DNA of 64,000 nucleotides. Source: Agrobacterium tumefaciens (GTDB taxonomy: Bacteria > Pseudomonadota > Alphaproteobacteria > Rhizobiales > Rhizobiaceae). The DNA lies in NCBI GenBank assembly GCA_025559845.1, contig CP048469.1, forward strand, positions 1,240,001-1,304,000, read 5' to 3'. Both the position numbers and the translations under genes were made by a program. Positions 31,566 to 40,273 of the stretch are shown piece after piece (position 1 is the first letter of the stretch; each line of letters begins with the position of its first letter). The notes under the pieces were generated by a model. That model made no database searches. It had not been told where the DNA came from and worked only from the letters and a program-made list of their open reading frames with translations.

Positions 31566-32090
31566 ATGACGAATACAGCTACTTCCCCCACAATACCCCC
31601 GCGTCCGCGCTACTACGACGATGCAGTTCGTGAGACGGCGGTAGACGGCATTCTAGAAGACGTCTGTGAATGGCTGCAGGACAACGCGCAATTCGAAGAA
31701 AGCCGCGTTCGCGAGGCGCTTCTGAGGTGCCTCGATACGAACGGCTATGAATATGCTCAGAACCTCGCGCGCCGCCACGGTTGGGCACCAGATGCTCGGC
31801 TCGTCGAAATACTTGATGGTTTGTCTCTCGATGCTGCGCACCGGAAAGCGTGCATTGATTGGGTGAAGGCGCATGACGTGAAGGTGCCGTTTGAGGTGGG
31901 CGCATTGGTTAGTACCGTGCGCTACGCAAAAGCGAAGATCTTTGCGATTGAAGAGAAGTACGGGTGGCTGATCGTCCAGGACGACGCGTGGACGCATGGT
32001 GATGGCGGTCACATCATCAATTTCGAAGACGCCATCCCGATCATCGGCACCATTGACGATGCTGCACCAGCGGAAGGCGGTGCGGCATGA
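31566..32090 (+). CDS. Hypothetical phage protein (174 aa)
   Basis: The start at 31566 follows GGAG by 7 nt. The N-terminal half is helical and acidic (DAVRETAVDGILEDVCEWLQD). The C-terminal half looks like a small beta-barrel (VPFEVGALVSTVRYAKAKIFAIEEKYGWLIV), perhaps an SH3-like or PUA-like fold. It ends with an ATGA overlap to the next gene. Family not recognised. Confidence 0.65.
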   Translation: MTNTATSPTIPPRPRYYDDAVRETAVDGILEDVCEWLQDNAQFEESRVREALLRCLDTNGYEYAQNLARRHGWAPDARLVEILDGLSLDAAHRKACIDWVKAHDVKVPFEVGALVSTVRYAKAKIFAIEEKYGWLIVQDDAWTHGDGGHIINFEDAIPIIGTIDDAAPAEGGAA

Positions 32091-32341
32091 GCCATCGCGT
32101 CACCGGTCGAGACCCAATCAAGCGGCACCGTCAGAAGATTGTCGAGGCATCTGACATCGCGAAGAAAGTCTATTTCGAGGAGATGCAGCGGGGCGCAATG
32201 ACGTGCAACGCATTCCATCTCGCTTTTTGCCGCGCCCTCCGCTCCGGAATCGTCGAAACAGCTATTGAGGTCAGTCAGCTTCCAGAGGGAGAGGCACTGC
32301 TCGCCAGCCTTGCCCAAGAGGCGGAGGGAGGTGCTGCATGA
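32087..32341 (+). CDS. Hypothetical phage protein (84 aa)
   Basis: The product is a basic-then-acidic small protein with helical segments (RQKIVEASDIAKKVYFEEM). Four-base overlaps at both ends place it in the middle of a coupled series. No domain recognised. Confidence 0.62.
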   Translation: MSHRVTGRDPIKRHRQKIVEASDIAKKVYFEEMQRGAMTCNAFHLAFCRALRSGIVETAIEVSQLPEGEALLASLAQEAEGGAA

Positions 32342-32736
32342 CGAACGAAGATCTCCGCAAGCGCTGGGCCGAAGCAAATGAGCGCGTCGAGCTGCTGGAC
32401 AAGCAGCGGTACCAGCTCCTCGCACATACCGAACAGGAATGGCTCGAGGCTCAGACTGCGTTTCAGAAAGTCGTCGACGAGTGCGTGAATGGCGATGCCT
32501 TTTTGTGCACTGCCTGTGACACGCCAATTTTCCCTGGCGATCAATTCCACGCTGGCGCCACTCCTCTTTGCTACGAGTGCGCCCCGACATTCCAGTCGAT
32601 GCTTAACGAGCCTGAGCTGTTCGTCGACCTTATCAACGAGAAGCCATCGAGCCCCGAAGATCTTCGCGCTGCGTTCGATGCTCACATCGCCGCCGGCGGC
32701 AGCCCTGACGACAAGATGGTGGAAGTATATGAGTGA
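32338..32736 (+). CDS. Hypothetical phage protein with a zinc-ribbon (132 aa)
   Basis: An N-terminal coiled-coil helix (LRKRWAEANERVELLDKQ) is followed by a zinc-binding module CTACDTPIFPGDQFH ... CYECAP with CxxC pairs, then an acidic helical end. It belongs to the group of zinc-ribbon early proteins in this block. Overlaps of four and eight bases bind it to its neighbours. Confidence 0.66.
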   Translation: MTNEDLRKRWAEANERVELLDKQRYQLLAHTEQEWLEAQTAFQKVVDECVNGDAFLCTACDTPIFPGDQFHAGATPLCYECAPTFQSMLNEPELFVDLINEKPSSPEDLRAAFDAHIAAGGSPDDKMVEVYE

Positions 32737-33388
32737 TCGCCCGATCTTATTCAGCGGCGAGATGGTCCGCGCTCTATTGGCCGGTCGCAAGACACAGACG
32801 CGCCGGGTGCTAAACCCTCAGCCTGCAAACTCGGATAAGTTCCACGGCTTCGTAGGCGTCGGAGAGACGCGTGCCGTATTCGGAAAAAGCGACTATCCGC
32901 CTGGCGAGCCTAAGACGGTGAAGGTTCGCATCGGTATCGGCGACCAGCTTTGGGTGCGCGAGACGTGGCAAGGGTTGTCGTTCGGCGATTATTTGCCGAC
33001 GAAGAGCAGCGCTTGCGACGTTAGATATGCCGCGACAGATCCTTGCGCTGATCTGGATGCCGAAGCCCGCGGCTACCCATGGCGCCCTTCAATTTTTATG
33101 CCCCGCTGGGCGTCACGCATTACCCTGCTCGTGAAAGACGTAAGGATCGAGCGTCTACAGGATATCAGCGACGATGATGCCATCGCGGAGGGCGTTGAGC
33201 AGACGATTGCTCCTGTTGCCGGACGCGATGTGGACATCGACGGCTTCTATTGGCCCGGTGGCCCGAAACGAATGTTCGCTAGCCTCTGGGACCGTGTGAA
33301 TGGCAAGGGCGCATGGGACGCCAACCCATGGGTGGTGGCGTACACCTTCGTCACGATCAACGCGAATGTCGACAAGGTGGCAGCATGA
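32729..33388 (+). CDS. ASCH-domain-like phage protein (219 aa)
   Basis: The sequence has the signature of a widespread phage family: RPILFSGEMVRALLAGRKTQTRRV at the start, GDQLWVRETW, then PRWASRITLLVKDVRIERLQDIS, DAIAEGV and FASLWDRVNGKGAW. The ASCH fold is RNA-binding or ribonuclease-like. The role in phages is not settled; interference with translation or RNA turnover is possible. The start at 32729 lies within the end of the preceding gene. Confidence 0.82.
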   Translation: MSDRPILFSGEMVRALLAGRKTQTRRVLNPQPANSDKFHGFVGVGETRAVFGKSDYPPGEPKTVKVRIGIGDQLWVRETWQGLSFGDYLPTKSSACDVRYAATDPCADLDAEARGYPWRPSIFMPRWASRITLLVKDVRIERLQDISDDDAIAEGVEQTIAPVAGRDVDIDGFYWPGGPKRMFASLWDRVNGKGAWDANPWVVAYTFVTINANVDKVAA

Positions 33389-33810
33389 GCTATTCCACCT
33401 TCGACGACATGCCCCGCCGGAATCGCCGGTTGATCCTTCGCGATGAGGGTATCGCCCGCCGCGCCGGGAAATGGAGCAAGTGGGAAACGCTCAGGTTCCC
33501 CCGCGGCAGCGTCCACACCCACGGCTGGACCGCCGACATACTCATAGCTCACCGGAACAACGTGTTCAGCGTGCTTGATCGCACTTTGCCCGATGGCACG
33601 CGCCACCTGGCTATCACTTCGCTTTCCGGCGTTCGCCCGACGTGGCCGGAGATGCAGCGCATCAAGAACGAGATTGCAGGTCCAGAGGCGACCGCGGTCG
33701 AAGTCTACCCGCCGCAAGCCGAAATCGTCGACGACGCCGACATGTATCACCTGTGGGTGCTGCCTGCGCCCCTGCCATTTTCTCTGCACTCGAGGACGAA
33801 CAATGACTGA
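33385..33810 (+). CDS. DUF7694-type conserved phage protein (141 aa)
   Basis: The C-terminal part, PTWPEMQRIKNEIAGPEATAVEVYPP followed by DDADMYHLWVLP, is the motif of a common family of phage proteins of unknown role. The family name is from memory. The start at 33385 overlaps the ASCH-like gene by four bases (ATGA). Confidence 0.75.
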   Translation: MSYSTFDDMPRRNRRLILRDEGIARRAGKWSKWETLRFPRGSVHTHGWTADILIAHRNNVFSVLDRTLPDGTRHLAITSLSGVRPTWPEMQRIKNEIAGPEATAVEVYPPQAEIVDDADMYHLWVLPAPLPFSLHSRTNND

Positions 33811-34309
33811 ACCGGTCAACCGTGATTTTATCATCAAATCCTTCACTGAGGTGGACAGGGATCTCGTTTCGTTGACCACGAAGCGCGTCGGGGATGCCGT
33901 CAATTCCGTGATGCAACTCGTCGATACGCCCGAGAAGGCTCACCATATTGGGCTGGCTGCCCTCACCGCGGCACTCGGCGTCATGGCCGGGACACACGCG
34001 GCCTATCACGGCGAAAACAGTGAATTCGACGACATCGCCTATGCCCGCAAATGCTTGGACATGATGCAGATCGTGCGATCGGCCAAGAACGGCACCGAGA
34101 TTGAGAAAGCTCTAGAAGCCGTTCCTGACGAGGCGAAAATCAAGCACTCGATCGAAGCAATCAGCTATTTGCTAAATCGTTCACAGCGCGACGACAGACT
34201 CTATTACCAGATAGGTTTTGGCACCGAATCCTTCCGTCTTCTAACGGTCGCCTTGGCAGCATTGACCGACGTCGACCACGCCTCTGTCGAGAAGAGGTAT
34301 TCGCGATGA
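33803..34309 (+). CDS. Hypothetical phage protein (168 aa)
   Basis: The start at 33803 overlaps the preceding gene by eight bases. The all-helical sequence includes IGLAALTAALGVMAGTHAAYHG, a possible membrane-associated or packing helix, and HSIEAISYLLNRSQRDD. No family recognised. Confidence 0.65.
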   Translation: MTEPVNRDFIIKSFTEVDRDLVSLTTKRVGDAVNSVMQLVDTPEKAHHIGLAALTAALGVMAGTHAAYHGENSEFDDIAYARKCLDMMQIVRSAKNGTEIEKALEAVPDEAKIKHSIEAISYLLNRSQRDDRLYYQIGFGTESFRLLTVALAALTDVDHASVEKRYSR

Positions 34310-34668
34310 AGGCGTCCTTACTGAATATCCTTCAACACTCCCTTGGCCTCGACGAATACGGGCGCGGCACACCCTATCGCAACCACTTCGTAACAGGTGA
34401 AGGCAGCAAAAATCACGCTGACTGCTTGGCGCTTGTCGATGCTGGGTACATGGGGATTCGTAAAAACCATCCTCTCGCAGGCGGGGATGACGCTTTCTGG
34501 GTAACAGAAGACGGTAAGCGCGCAGTGAAGGAACATAGTCCAGCCCCTCCTAAGCTGACACGGGGGCAGCAGCGCTATCAGGCGTGGCTCGACTACGACG
34601 GCAGCATGTCCTTCATCGAATATCTGAAATGGAAATCGCATCAGCGGAAGGTGGCAGTCCATGGCTGA
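34306..34668 (+). CDS. Small conserved phage protein (120 aa)
   Basis: The N-terminal half reads LLNILQHSLGLDEYGRG, then YRNHFVTGEGSKNHADCLALVDAGYM and FWVTEDGKRAV. This is a pattern met repeatedly in alphaproteobacterial phages; it may be a winged-helix-type fold because of the TEDGKR hairpin. The C-terminus carries YQAWLDYDGSMSFIEYLKW. Function not known. Confidence 0.7.
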   Translation: MKASLLNILQHSLGLDEYGRGTPYRNHFVTGEGSKNHADCLALVDAGYMGIRKNHPLAGGDDAFWVTEDGKRAVKEHSPAPPKLTRGQQRYQAWLDYDGSMSFIEYLKWKSHQRKVAVHG

Positions 34669-35581
34669 AACCTCCGCTATCGAGTGGTGCGACGCCACCG
34701 TGAATTTCTGGTGGGGCTGCACCAAAGTCTCGCCCGGGTGCGATCATTGCTACGCCGAGACATGGAACGCCTTTCGTGGCAACGGCGAATGGGGACCAAA
34801 TGCCCCTCGCCGCAGGATCGCAGGCGCTCCCTCTCTGATCCGCCGACTGAATAACAAATCCGCTCGCACATTCTTCTCAGAGCACGGCCGGTTGATGCGC
34901 GTGTTCATGCAGTCGATGTCCGACACCTTCGACAACGAGGTGGCAGACACATGGAGGCATGAACTCTTCAAGGCGGCTGCCTGGGCGACCAGTCTGCAGA
35001 TCATCTTCCTGACAAAGCGCGGCGCGAACGTCGCCAAAATGGTGCCTGAGACCTGGCTGGACCGTTGGCCCCGCCACATCGGACTGATGTTCTCCATCAC
35101 GAACCAGCGCGAGGCAGACCGGGATATCCCGCGCCTTATCGATCTCAAGCAGCGTCTCGGCCTGCCGTGGATCGGTTTGAGCATGGAGCCGCTTCTCGGC
35201 CTCACCCGTCTCAAGGCTGAATGGCTGGACCATATCGATTGGGTGATAGTTGGAGGCGAGAGCGGCAAGGACGCCCGCCCGATGCATCCTGACTGGCTAG
35301 ACGAGATCAAGAACGCCTGCACGATGCGCCGCCATCCGCGCAAGCCGGTACCGTTCCTGTTCAAACAGTGGGGCGAATGGGTGCCTCATGACGTGGCGCG
35401 CAAACTTCCCAGCGTCAAGCCAATGGCGCCCTACCCGATGATGAACCTGCGACGCGAGAACAATGCGTTCTCAATGACCAATCTCGGCACCGTGGTGATG
35501 GTTCGCGTCGGCAAGAAAGCCGCCGGCCGAGAGATCTACGGCACCGAATACCTGCAGTTTCCAGAGGTGTTCGCAGCATGA
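34661..35581 (+). CDS. DUF5131 / phage Gp37-Gp68 family protein
   Basis: The 306-aa protein starts with the family motif TSAIEWCDATVNFWWGCTKVSPGCDHCYAE, holding three clustered cysteines (C-x6-C-x2-C). It later has FLTKRGANV, WIGLSMEPLLG and WVIVGGESGKDARPMHP. These proteins resemble radical-SAM enzymes with a metal centre at the Cys cluster; the substrate is not known. Its position before a DNA methyltransferase gene makes a nucleic-acid modification role possible. Confidence 0.86.
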   Translation: MAETSAIEWCDATVNFWWGCTKVSPGCDHCYAETWNAFRGNGEWGPNAPRRRIAGAPSLIRRLNNKSARTFFSEHGRLMRVFMQSMSDTFDNEVADTWRHELFKAAAWATSLQIIFLTKRGANVAKMVPETWLDRWPRHIGLMFSITNQREADRDIPRLIDLKQRLGLPWIGLSMEPLLGLTRLKAEWLDHIDWVIVGGESGKDARPMHPDWLDEIKNACTMRRHPRKPVPFLFKQWGEWVPHDVARKLPSVKPMAPYPMMNLRRENNAFSMTNLGTVVMVRVGKKAAGREIYGTEYLQFPEVFAA

Positions 35582-36330
35582 GCGAAACTGCTCCACTTTT
35601 CGCAGGCATCGGTGGCCACCACAGCACTCGCGCCCGAACAGATGAATGGCTAACGCCGCCGAGCATCATTGACGCGCTTGGTGGTTCATCGTCGTTCGAC
35701 CTCGACCCATGCTCGCCCGTTGTGAGGCCTTGGCCCACTGCAAAACGGCATCTCACGGTCGAGGATAACGGGCTCACGAAGCCTTGGAGCGGACGGGTTT
35801 GGCTGAACCCGCCATACTCCACTTCCGTTATTGGACTGTGGCTGGGCCGTCTCGCTCATCACGATGACGGCGTGGCGTTAATCTTCGCTCGCACCGAAAC
35901 CGATGCGTTCTTCCGTTTCGTGTGGGAGCGAGCAGCCGCGCTGCTGTTCCTTCGCGGGCGCATCAATTTCCATCTGGTTGACGGGAGGCGTGCGACGAAA
36001 AACAGCGGCGCGCCGTCAGTTCTTTGTGCCTACGGTCTCGATAACGCAGTCCAGCTCGGCGATTGTGGCATTGATGGCCAATTCGTGCCCCTCCTCCTTC
36101 CTCGGTTCTGGACCGGTGCCAGCGTGGCGCAGACATGGCGGGAGGTGTTGGCGGCGTTCATGGCCGAGAAGCGCGGGCCGGTCGCTCTTGCGGAAATCTA
36201 CAGGGCGCTTGTTAGGCACCCAAAGGCGCGCAGCAACCGGAACGTAGAGGCAAAGATCCGGCAGGAGTTGCAGCGCGGTCCGTTCATTCGGGCGGGTAAA
36301 GGGTTTTGGGAGGCTGCCGCCCATGACTGA
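35578..36330 (+). CDS. Phage N-6-adenine DNA methyltransferase (Dam-like)
   Basis: The 250-aa protein matches the phage N6-adenine methyltransferase family: TDEWLTPPSIIDALG, FDLDPCSP, GRVWLNPPYS (catalytic NPPY, about residue 79) and ALIFARTETDAFFRFVWERA. The last 80 residues are an extra basic segment. It methylates adenine in an unknown site, probably to protect phage DNA. No restriction endonuclease of an R-M pair is near. It overlaps neighbours on both sides by four and eight bases. Confidence 0.88.
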   Translation: MSETAPLFAGIGGHHSTRARTDEWLTPPSIIDALGGSSSFDLDPCSPVVRPWPTAKRHLTVEDNGLTKPWSGRVWLNPPYSTSVIGLWLGRLAHHDDGVALIFARTETDAFFRFVWERAAALLFLRGRINFHLVDGRRATKNSGAPSVLCAYGLDNAVQLGDCGIDGQFVPLLLPRFWTGASVAQTWREVLAAFMAEKRGPVALAEIYRALVRHPKARSNRNVEAKIRQELQRGPFIRAGKGFWEAAAHD

Positions 36331-36664
36331 CCGAATCGCCTGCATCAACCCCACCTGCCGCCGCACCGCCGCCCAGGAAAAACACCCGGGCTCGACGTGG
36401 ATCATCTGCGGCAAATGCTGGAAGGCAATTCCCGCTCGATATCGAGCCCGTTGGAATTCGTTGAAAAAACGAAGCCGGAAGCTCGACCGCATCTTCGACA
36501 AGCAAAAGCCCGCGCAGCCAGATCGGCTCGAGCAATGGCAAACCATCGACCGCTTCTACAGGCAGTCGTGGGACAAGCTCATCTCGTCAATCACCCACTA
36601 TTTTACCGCCTCAGAGCAGCCAGTCGGCCTCGAGGATTATATGAAGGAGAACGGCCTTGGCTGA
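36323..36664 (+). CDS. Zinc-ribbon phage protein (113 aa)
   Basis: Two Cys pairs, CINPTC and CGKC (about residues 7-12 and 29-32), make a zinc-ribbon, followed by basic helices (RARWNSLKKRSRKLDRIF). The overall charge is strongly positive, which suits nucleic-acid binding. It starts inside the end of the methyltransferase gene. Confidence 0.68.
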   Translation: MTDRIACINPTCRRTAAQEKHPGSTWIICGKCWKAIPARYRARWNSLKKRSRKLDRIFDKQKPAQPDRLEQWQTIDRFYRQSWDKLISSITHYFTASEQPVGLEDYMKENGLG

Positions 36665-37301
36665 GGAAAATCAACATTGGGCCATTGAGGTCCGCGTCGA
36701 CGGGGAACAGGTAATCACCCTAGAAAGTGATGGCAGCCTGGCCGGTATCTCGGACATTCAGCCCTCCTGCCAAGAGGCTATACGAACTGCGGCAGATCAT
36801 ATTACGGCCTTTATCGGACGTCGCCCACCAGAGATCGATATTATCGATCTGCGAGAAGCTGGGTCGGACGGCGGTAGCCTGATGGGATATTGGGCGAAGG
36901 GACACCATGAGCGCCACGCCTTCGCGGAAGCCGTCAATCAGCATACTGGCGCGGACTACTACTACGACAAACGTTACGTGAGCTGGGAACGGCGTCTTCC
37001 CGGCAGCACCGATGTTGTCCGCCATGAGTGGTGGCGAGCCGTACCGTTGTCCGGAGAGCCGGGGCACAGCGTCTATCAAAGTGCAGAGCCGCATTCCCGC
37101 GGCGCGTTCCCTGTCACCGTTACAACGATCGTCGAGGATCGGGAGCGTAAGGCTGTCCAGCGCAACATCGACGAGTACCACAAAGGCAGCCGCAGCGGTT
37201 TCGCCGAAGGGCTCAATTGGGCGCTGCGCCAGCTCGACAACATCGACGAAGAGGCCGGCAAGAAGCTGCTCGCTCGCTACCGCGAAAGGGACAAGGCATG
37301 A
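36657..37301 (+). CDS. Hypothetical phage protein (214 aa)
   Basis: A TTG start at 36657 overlaps the upstream gene by eight bases. The N-terminal part is a beta-alpha domain (HWAIEVRVDGEQVITLESDG), then a DIIDLREAG segment, a Tyr-rich patch (ADYYYDKRYVSWERR) and a C-terminal helix ending KKLLARYRERDKA. No family recognised. Confidence 0.62.
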   Translation: MAEENQHWAIEVRVDGEQVITLESDGSLAGISDIQPSCQEAIRTAADHITAFIGRRPPEIDIIDLREAGSDGGSLMGYWAKGHHERHAFAEAVNQHTGADYYYDKRYVSWERRLPGSTDVVRHEWWRAVPLSGEPGHSVYQSAEPHSRGAFPVTVTTIVEDRERKAVQRNIDEYHKGSRSGFAEGLNWALRQLDNIDEEAGKKLLARYRERDKA

Positions 37302-38143
37302 GCGACAAGGATTCGGCAGCGCTCGATATCGTAGAGGCCATTTTCACGGACATCCGTGGTCGTGCAGTCATCAAGTGGCTGTTCGACACCCACGGATCGG
37401 AACACTTCATTGCCAAGTTCGATGACGGCGAAGAGCTGCGGGGTATCGACCTCGAGGTGCAGGGGCAGATCAAAGCCGCCTGGCAGGTGCTTGTCAGAGA
37501 GGGTTTGGCGAAATTCAGTCGCCCCACTGGATGGCGCTGTTTCCATTGCGACGAGGTTTTCACGACCGAGCAGGATGCCCGCCTTCACTTCGGTATGGAT
37601 CAGTGCAGCGACCCTGCCTGCAAGATCAAACTCGGCGCAGAGAAAAGCCTGCTCGTCGCGCTCCATCGCGCCGAAACCGAGCTGCAGGACGCATGGGCCG
37701 CGATCCACAACGAGAGCACGGAAGCCGCCAAGGCCTATTATGCGCAGCAGTCTCGACATGGCGAGCAGCTCCGCGCAGCAGAGGAGCATGGGTACGAGCG
37801 CGCCGTCGCGGACAGCGCGACTGTTTTCCGCGAAAACGACGAACTGCGGGCGATAATTAGCAAATGCGCTGACGCTCTCGGGACTGGTGCGTTCATCTCG
37901 CAGAAGTGCACCATGGAATTCATGCAGCAACTTCCGGCGGAAATATCGTCGACCGTGCAATCCCTTCGCTCCTGCGCAGAAGCATCGCGTGAGCTGGCCT
38001 CTTGGGCGGGATGTATCAACTGGCGCGGAGGCGAAAATCAAAAGGAGTGGCTGAACGAACTTCGTCAGCACATCTCGCAAGTTGAGGCTATCACGCAGCC
38101 ATATATCGCTAGCCAGCAGGAGAATACCAATGAAGCCAACTGA
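37298..38143 (+). CDS. Phage protein with C2H2-type zinc motif and coiled coil (281 aa)
   Basis: Residues about 80-105 hold WRCFHCDEVFTTEQDARLHFG, a CxxC...H arrangement completed by DQCSDPAC. A long helical, coiled-coil-like part follows (EKSLLVALHRAETELQDAW, REGEQLR-like repeats) and then two CADA/CAEA segments. This architecture is common in phage and prophage accessory regions and has no settled function. The start overlaps the preceding stop (ATGA). Confidence 0.72.
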   Translation: MSDKDSAALDIVEAIFTDIRGRAVIKWLFDTHGSEHFIAKFDDGEELRGIDLEVQGQIKAAWQVLVREGLAKFSRPTGWRCFHCDEVFTTEQDARLHFGMDQCSDPACKIKLGAEKSLLVALHRAETELQDAWAAIHNESTEAAKAYYAQQSRHGEQLRAAEEHGYERAVADSATVFRENDELRAIISKCADALGTGAFISQKCTMEFMQQLPAEISSTVQSLRSCAEASRELASWAGCINWRGGENQKEWLNELRQHISQVEAITQPYIASQQENTNEAN

Positions 38144-38726
38144 CACGGAACACCCCCGCATTTGGCTCGAGCCAAAGGGCGCACCAGACCGCTGCTGGTG
38201 CTCTGACAACCAATGGGGCGATGAAGGCGTTGAGTACATCCTTGCATCTGCGGCGCAACCGCCATGTGACCACGATTGGTTCGCGATGGTCGATCCAGCT
38301 AGACCCTTGACCCATGCGATCGCCTACTGCTCGAAGTGCGGACAAGACGGCAACGGAAGAACTGTGATGACGCCGGCCTACAACCCTCAACCCCATCTTA
38401 TGGCTTCGCCCTGTTTCTCGCACGGTGGGACAAATGCGGGCGGGGCCCCTCCCGCGCCATCCCCAGCCGTGAAGGCTTTGGAGTGGATCGTTGCCCACCC
38501 TGCGGAAAGTAATGCAGTTGTTTGGGATTTAGCAAAGAACGCCCTCTCCGCACAGGTGCAGGACGTGGCGCGAGACCTTCCGTCCGAGTTCGAGAAATGG
38601 TGGGATGATGCCGGCCATTATGTCGGCGGCGTGGTCAAGATGACGTACACGCAGCGCAAACAGCTTGCTTGGGATGCGTTTTTCGCGTCAGCCAACCCCG
38701 CCGCACCCACAAAGCAGGAGGGCTGA
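38130..38726 (+). CDS. Hypothetical phage protein (198 aa)
   Basis: The start at 38130 follows CAGGAG by 6 nt and lies inside the preceding gene. The N-terminal half is Cys/Trp-rich (RCWCSDNQWG, PPCDHDWF, CSKCG), probably zinc-binding. The C-terminal half is helical and ends AWDAFFASANP, as in conserved phage proteins. Function unknown. Confidence 0.65.
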   Translation: MKPTDTEHPRIWLEPKGAPDRCWCSDNQWGDEGVEYILASAAQPPCDHDWFAMVDPARPLTHAIAYCSKCGQDGNGRTVMTPAYNPQPHLMASPCFSHGGTNAGGAPPAPSPAVKALEWIVAHPAESNAVVWDLAKNALSAQVQDVARDLPSEFEKWWDDAGHYVGGVVKMTYTQRKQLAWDAFFASANPAAPTKQEG

Positions 38727-38729
38727 GTT

Positions 38730-39284
38730 TTGACCTGCGACGTATGCCAAGGCTCAAAATACATATGTGTACCGGTCGCTCTAGCGCTCAGCACTTTTGT
38801 AAACGAAAGCGGTGTTCCCTCGAGCAGTGAGACAGTAATCGATCGCAAGACCTTTCCTTGCCCCCAATGCTGCGGGAAGCAAGCTGCCGACGAACGCATC
38901 GAGATCGCGGGCGTGGCGCTGGACGTGCCTGATTATGATGATGCTAGTGCCGAACGGTTCTACAAGGACCAAGCCGCACGCGTCCTCGCGAGCAACTTTC
39001 TCAAGCACGCTTCTATCGATTTCAAAAAGACCCCTCACCCCTACAAGCCCCTCCAATTTGAGATGACCGGCGTCGTCGGCCTCGTAACGAAGGTGCAGGT
39101 AAACCGCATCGAGGCCCGAGCAAAGGCAGAGGCGGCGAAGATTGTCGAGGAGGTGATTGAGGTCGCCACTCGTGACATCGAAACGTGGGGAAGCGCGTAC
39201 ACCGGCCTTGATGGCCCAATCGAAAAACGGATGGCAGTTCGGTTTATCCGGGCAGCTTTTCAGAAAGTGAAAGAGGGATTGTAA
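38730..39284 (+). CDS. Zinc-ribbon phage protein (184 aa)
   Basis: It starts at TTG 38730. The N-terminus has CDVCQGSKYIC and a second pair FPCPQCCGKQ, which make a DnaJ-like or rubredoxin-like zinc-ribbon. The helical C-terminal half holds ARAKAEAAKIVEEVIEVATRDIETW. It starts 3 bp after the upstream stop. No family assigned. Confidence 0.62.
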   Translation: MTCDVCQGSKYICVPVALALSTFVNESGVPSSSETVIDRKTFPCPQCCGKQAADERIEIAGVALDVPDYDDASAERFYKDQAARVLASNFLKHASIDFKKTPHPYKPLQFEMTGVVGLVTKVQVNRIEARAKAEAAKIVEEVIEVATRDIETWGSAYTGLDGPIEKRMAVRFIRAAFQKVKEGL

Positions 39285-39560
39285 ATGGGAGATCGCAACG
39301 AGAATTCGATTTTGTTGAAATTAATGGAGGTCCAAGACGCCGACGACGCTGCGCAGGCCCAGCTCCGCGCCGAAAAGATCGCTGCAGAGCGCCAGGCAAT
39401 TGTCTCGGAAGCCTATCGCCAGATGCCTGCAGACCTGCGTGAGAGAGCCAAGGAATGGGGTGTTTCGGCCTTGATGGAGCTCGTCTGGCTCAACGGCTGG
39501 GATTGTGGGTACCGGCAGTCCTTTCGTGACAGCGCCGCCGTTCCGGTTCGGGAGGAATAG
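39285..39560 (+). CDS. Hypothetical phage protein (91 aa)
   Basis: The product is helical and charged (LLKLMEVQDADDAAQAQLRAEKIAAERQ), with a conserved-looking end, LMELVWLNGWDCGYRQ. It begins directly after the previous stop. Function unknown. Confidence 0.62.
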   Translation: MGDRNENSILLKLMEVQDADDAAQAQLRAEKIAAERQAIVSEAYRQMPADLRERAKEWGVSALMELVWLNGWDCGYRQSFRDSAAVPVREE

Positions 39561-39561
39561 T

Positions 39562-39822
39562 ATGGCCTACGGAGATTATGACGGGCCAGATAAGCCCGAT
39601 AAAGGCGAAGAAAACGGAAGCTGCGCCCGTACGCTTTGTCAGTGCGGCCCGTCACGTTGGTATAACCATGGCTCATTCAAATGGTATTGCGACGACTGCC
39701 GTAGGGATATCCAGTTCGACATTTTCAATCTGAGGGATTGGGAGAGAAACTGGCAGCCGCGCTTAGGGCATCCGATGTTCGAAACCCGCGAAATGATCGT
39801 TGCTCGAGAGGCTGACCAATGA
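39562..39822 (+). CDS. Small zinc-binding phage protein (86 aa)
   Basis: The start at 39562 has GGAGG about 7 nt upstream. Cys residues in CARTLCQCGPSRWYNHGSF and WYCDDCRRDIQF make a likely zinc site. It overlaps the next zinc protein by four bases (ATGA). Function unknown. Confidence 0.65.
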   Translation: MAYGDYDGPDKPDKGEENGSCARTLCQCGPSRWYNHGSFKWYCDDCRRDIQFDIFNLRDWERNWQPRLGHPMFETREMIVAREADQ

Positions 39823-40079
39823 GTTACAGCCTACTTAGCCGAAAACTTACAAAGGCCCGCATCCCACACCGATGCATCTGGTGTTGCCATGAAGTCTTGG
39901 TTGGGTCGCTGTATGTGAGAGAATGCTCTACTTATGACGGCCATTTCCAGAATTTCGCATGGCATGAAGCCTGCCGAAAAGATGCAGACGATTACTTCGA
40001 CGACGGTGGTTGCGAAAACTTTACTTCCGGCAACGACATGCCGTTTTATGCGCTCTATGAGTTGGAGAAAGCAGCGTGA
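39819..40079 (+). CDS. Small zinc-binding phage protein (86 aa)
   Basis: The pattern LTKARIPHRCIWCCHEVLVGSLYVRE, then WHEACRKDADDYF and CENF, is a CxxC...H...C site found in conserved phage proteins. It overlaps both neighbours by four bases. Function unknown. Confidence 0.68.
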   Translation: MSYSLLSRKLTKARIPHRCIWCCHEVLVGSLYVRECSTYDGHFQNFAWHEACRKDADDYFDDGGCENFTSGNDMPFYALYELEKAA

Positions 40080-40273
40080 GCAAGTTCACCGAAGCGCGTT
40101 TCTCGCAATTGTGCGCCTACATCGCTACGAACGCAGCGAAATGGGCGGGCGATACACTCACCCTCCCCGAAAATCACCATCGCCAGGCTGACCCGGCGAT
40201 GGTCAAGCGTTTCACCAATGAGATGCGAGAAAGGCTTGACCGTCTCGACGAGTTGGCGTCTCGCGGCGATTAA
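40076..40273 (+). CDS. Last small gene of the rightward block (65 aa)
   Basis: It starts at GTG 40076, overlapping the preceding stop as GTGA. The sequence is helical (ARFSQLCAYIATNAAKWAGD, KRFTNEMRERLDRLDEL). Its stop overlaps the convergent integrase stop, and a terminator follows 24 bp downstream. Function unknown. Confidence 0.6.
   Translation: MSKFTEARFSQLCAYIATNAAKWAGDTLTLPENHHRQADPAMVKRFTNEMRERLDRLDELASRGD

Noticed and set aside
29225..36330. Restriction-modification system from the two methylases
   Set aside because: No endonuclease gene of an R-M pair lies near either gene; both resemble solitary phage methylases.
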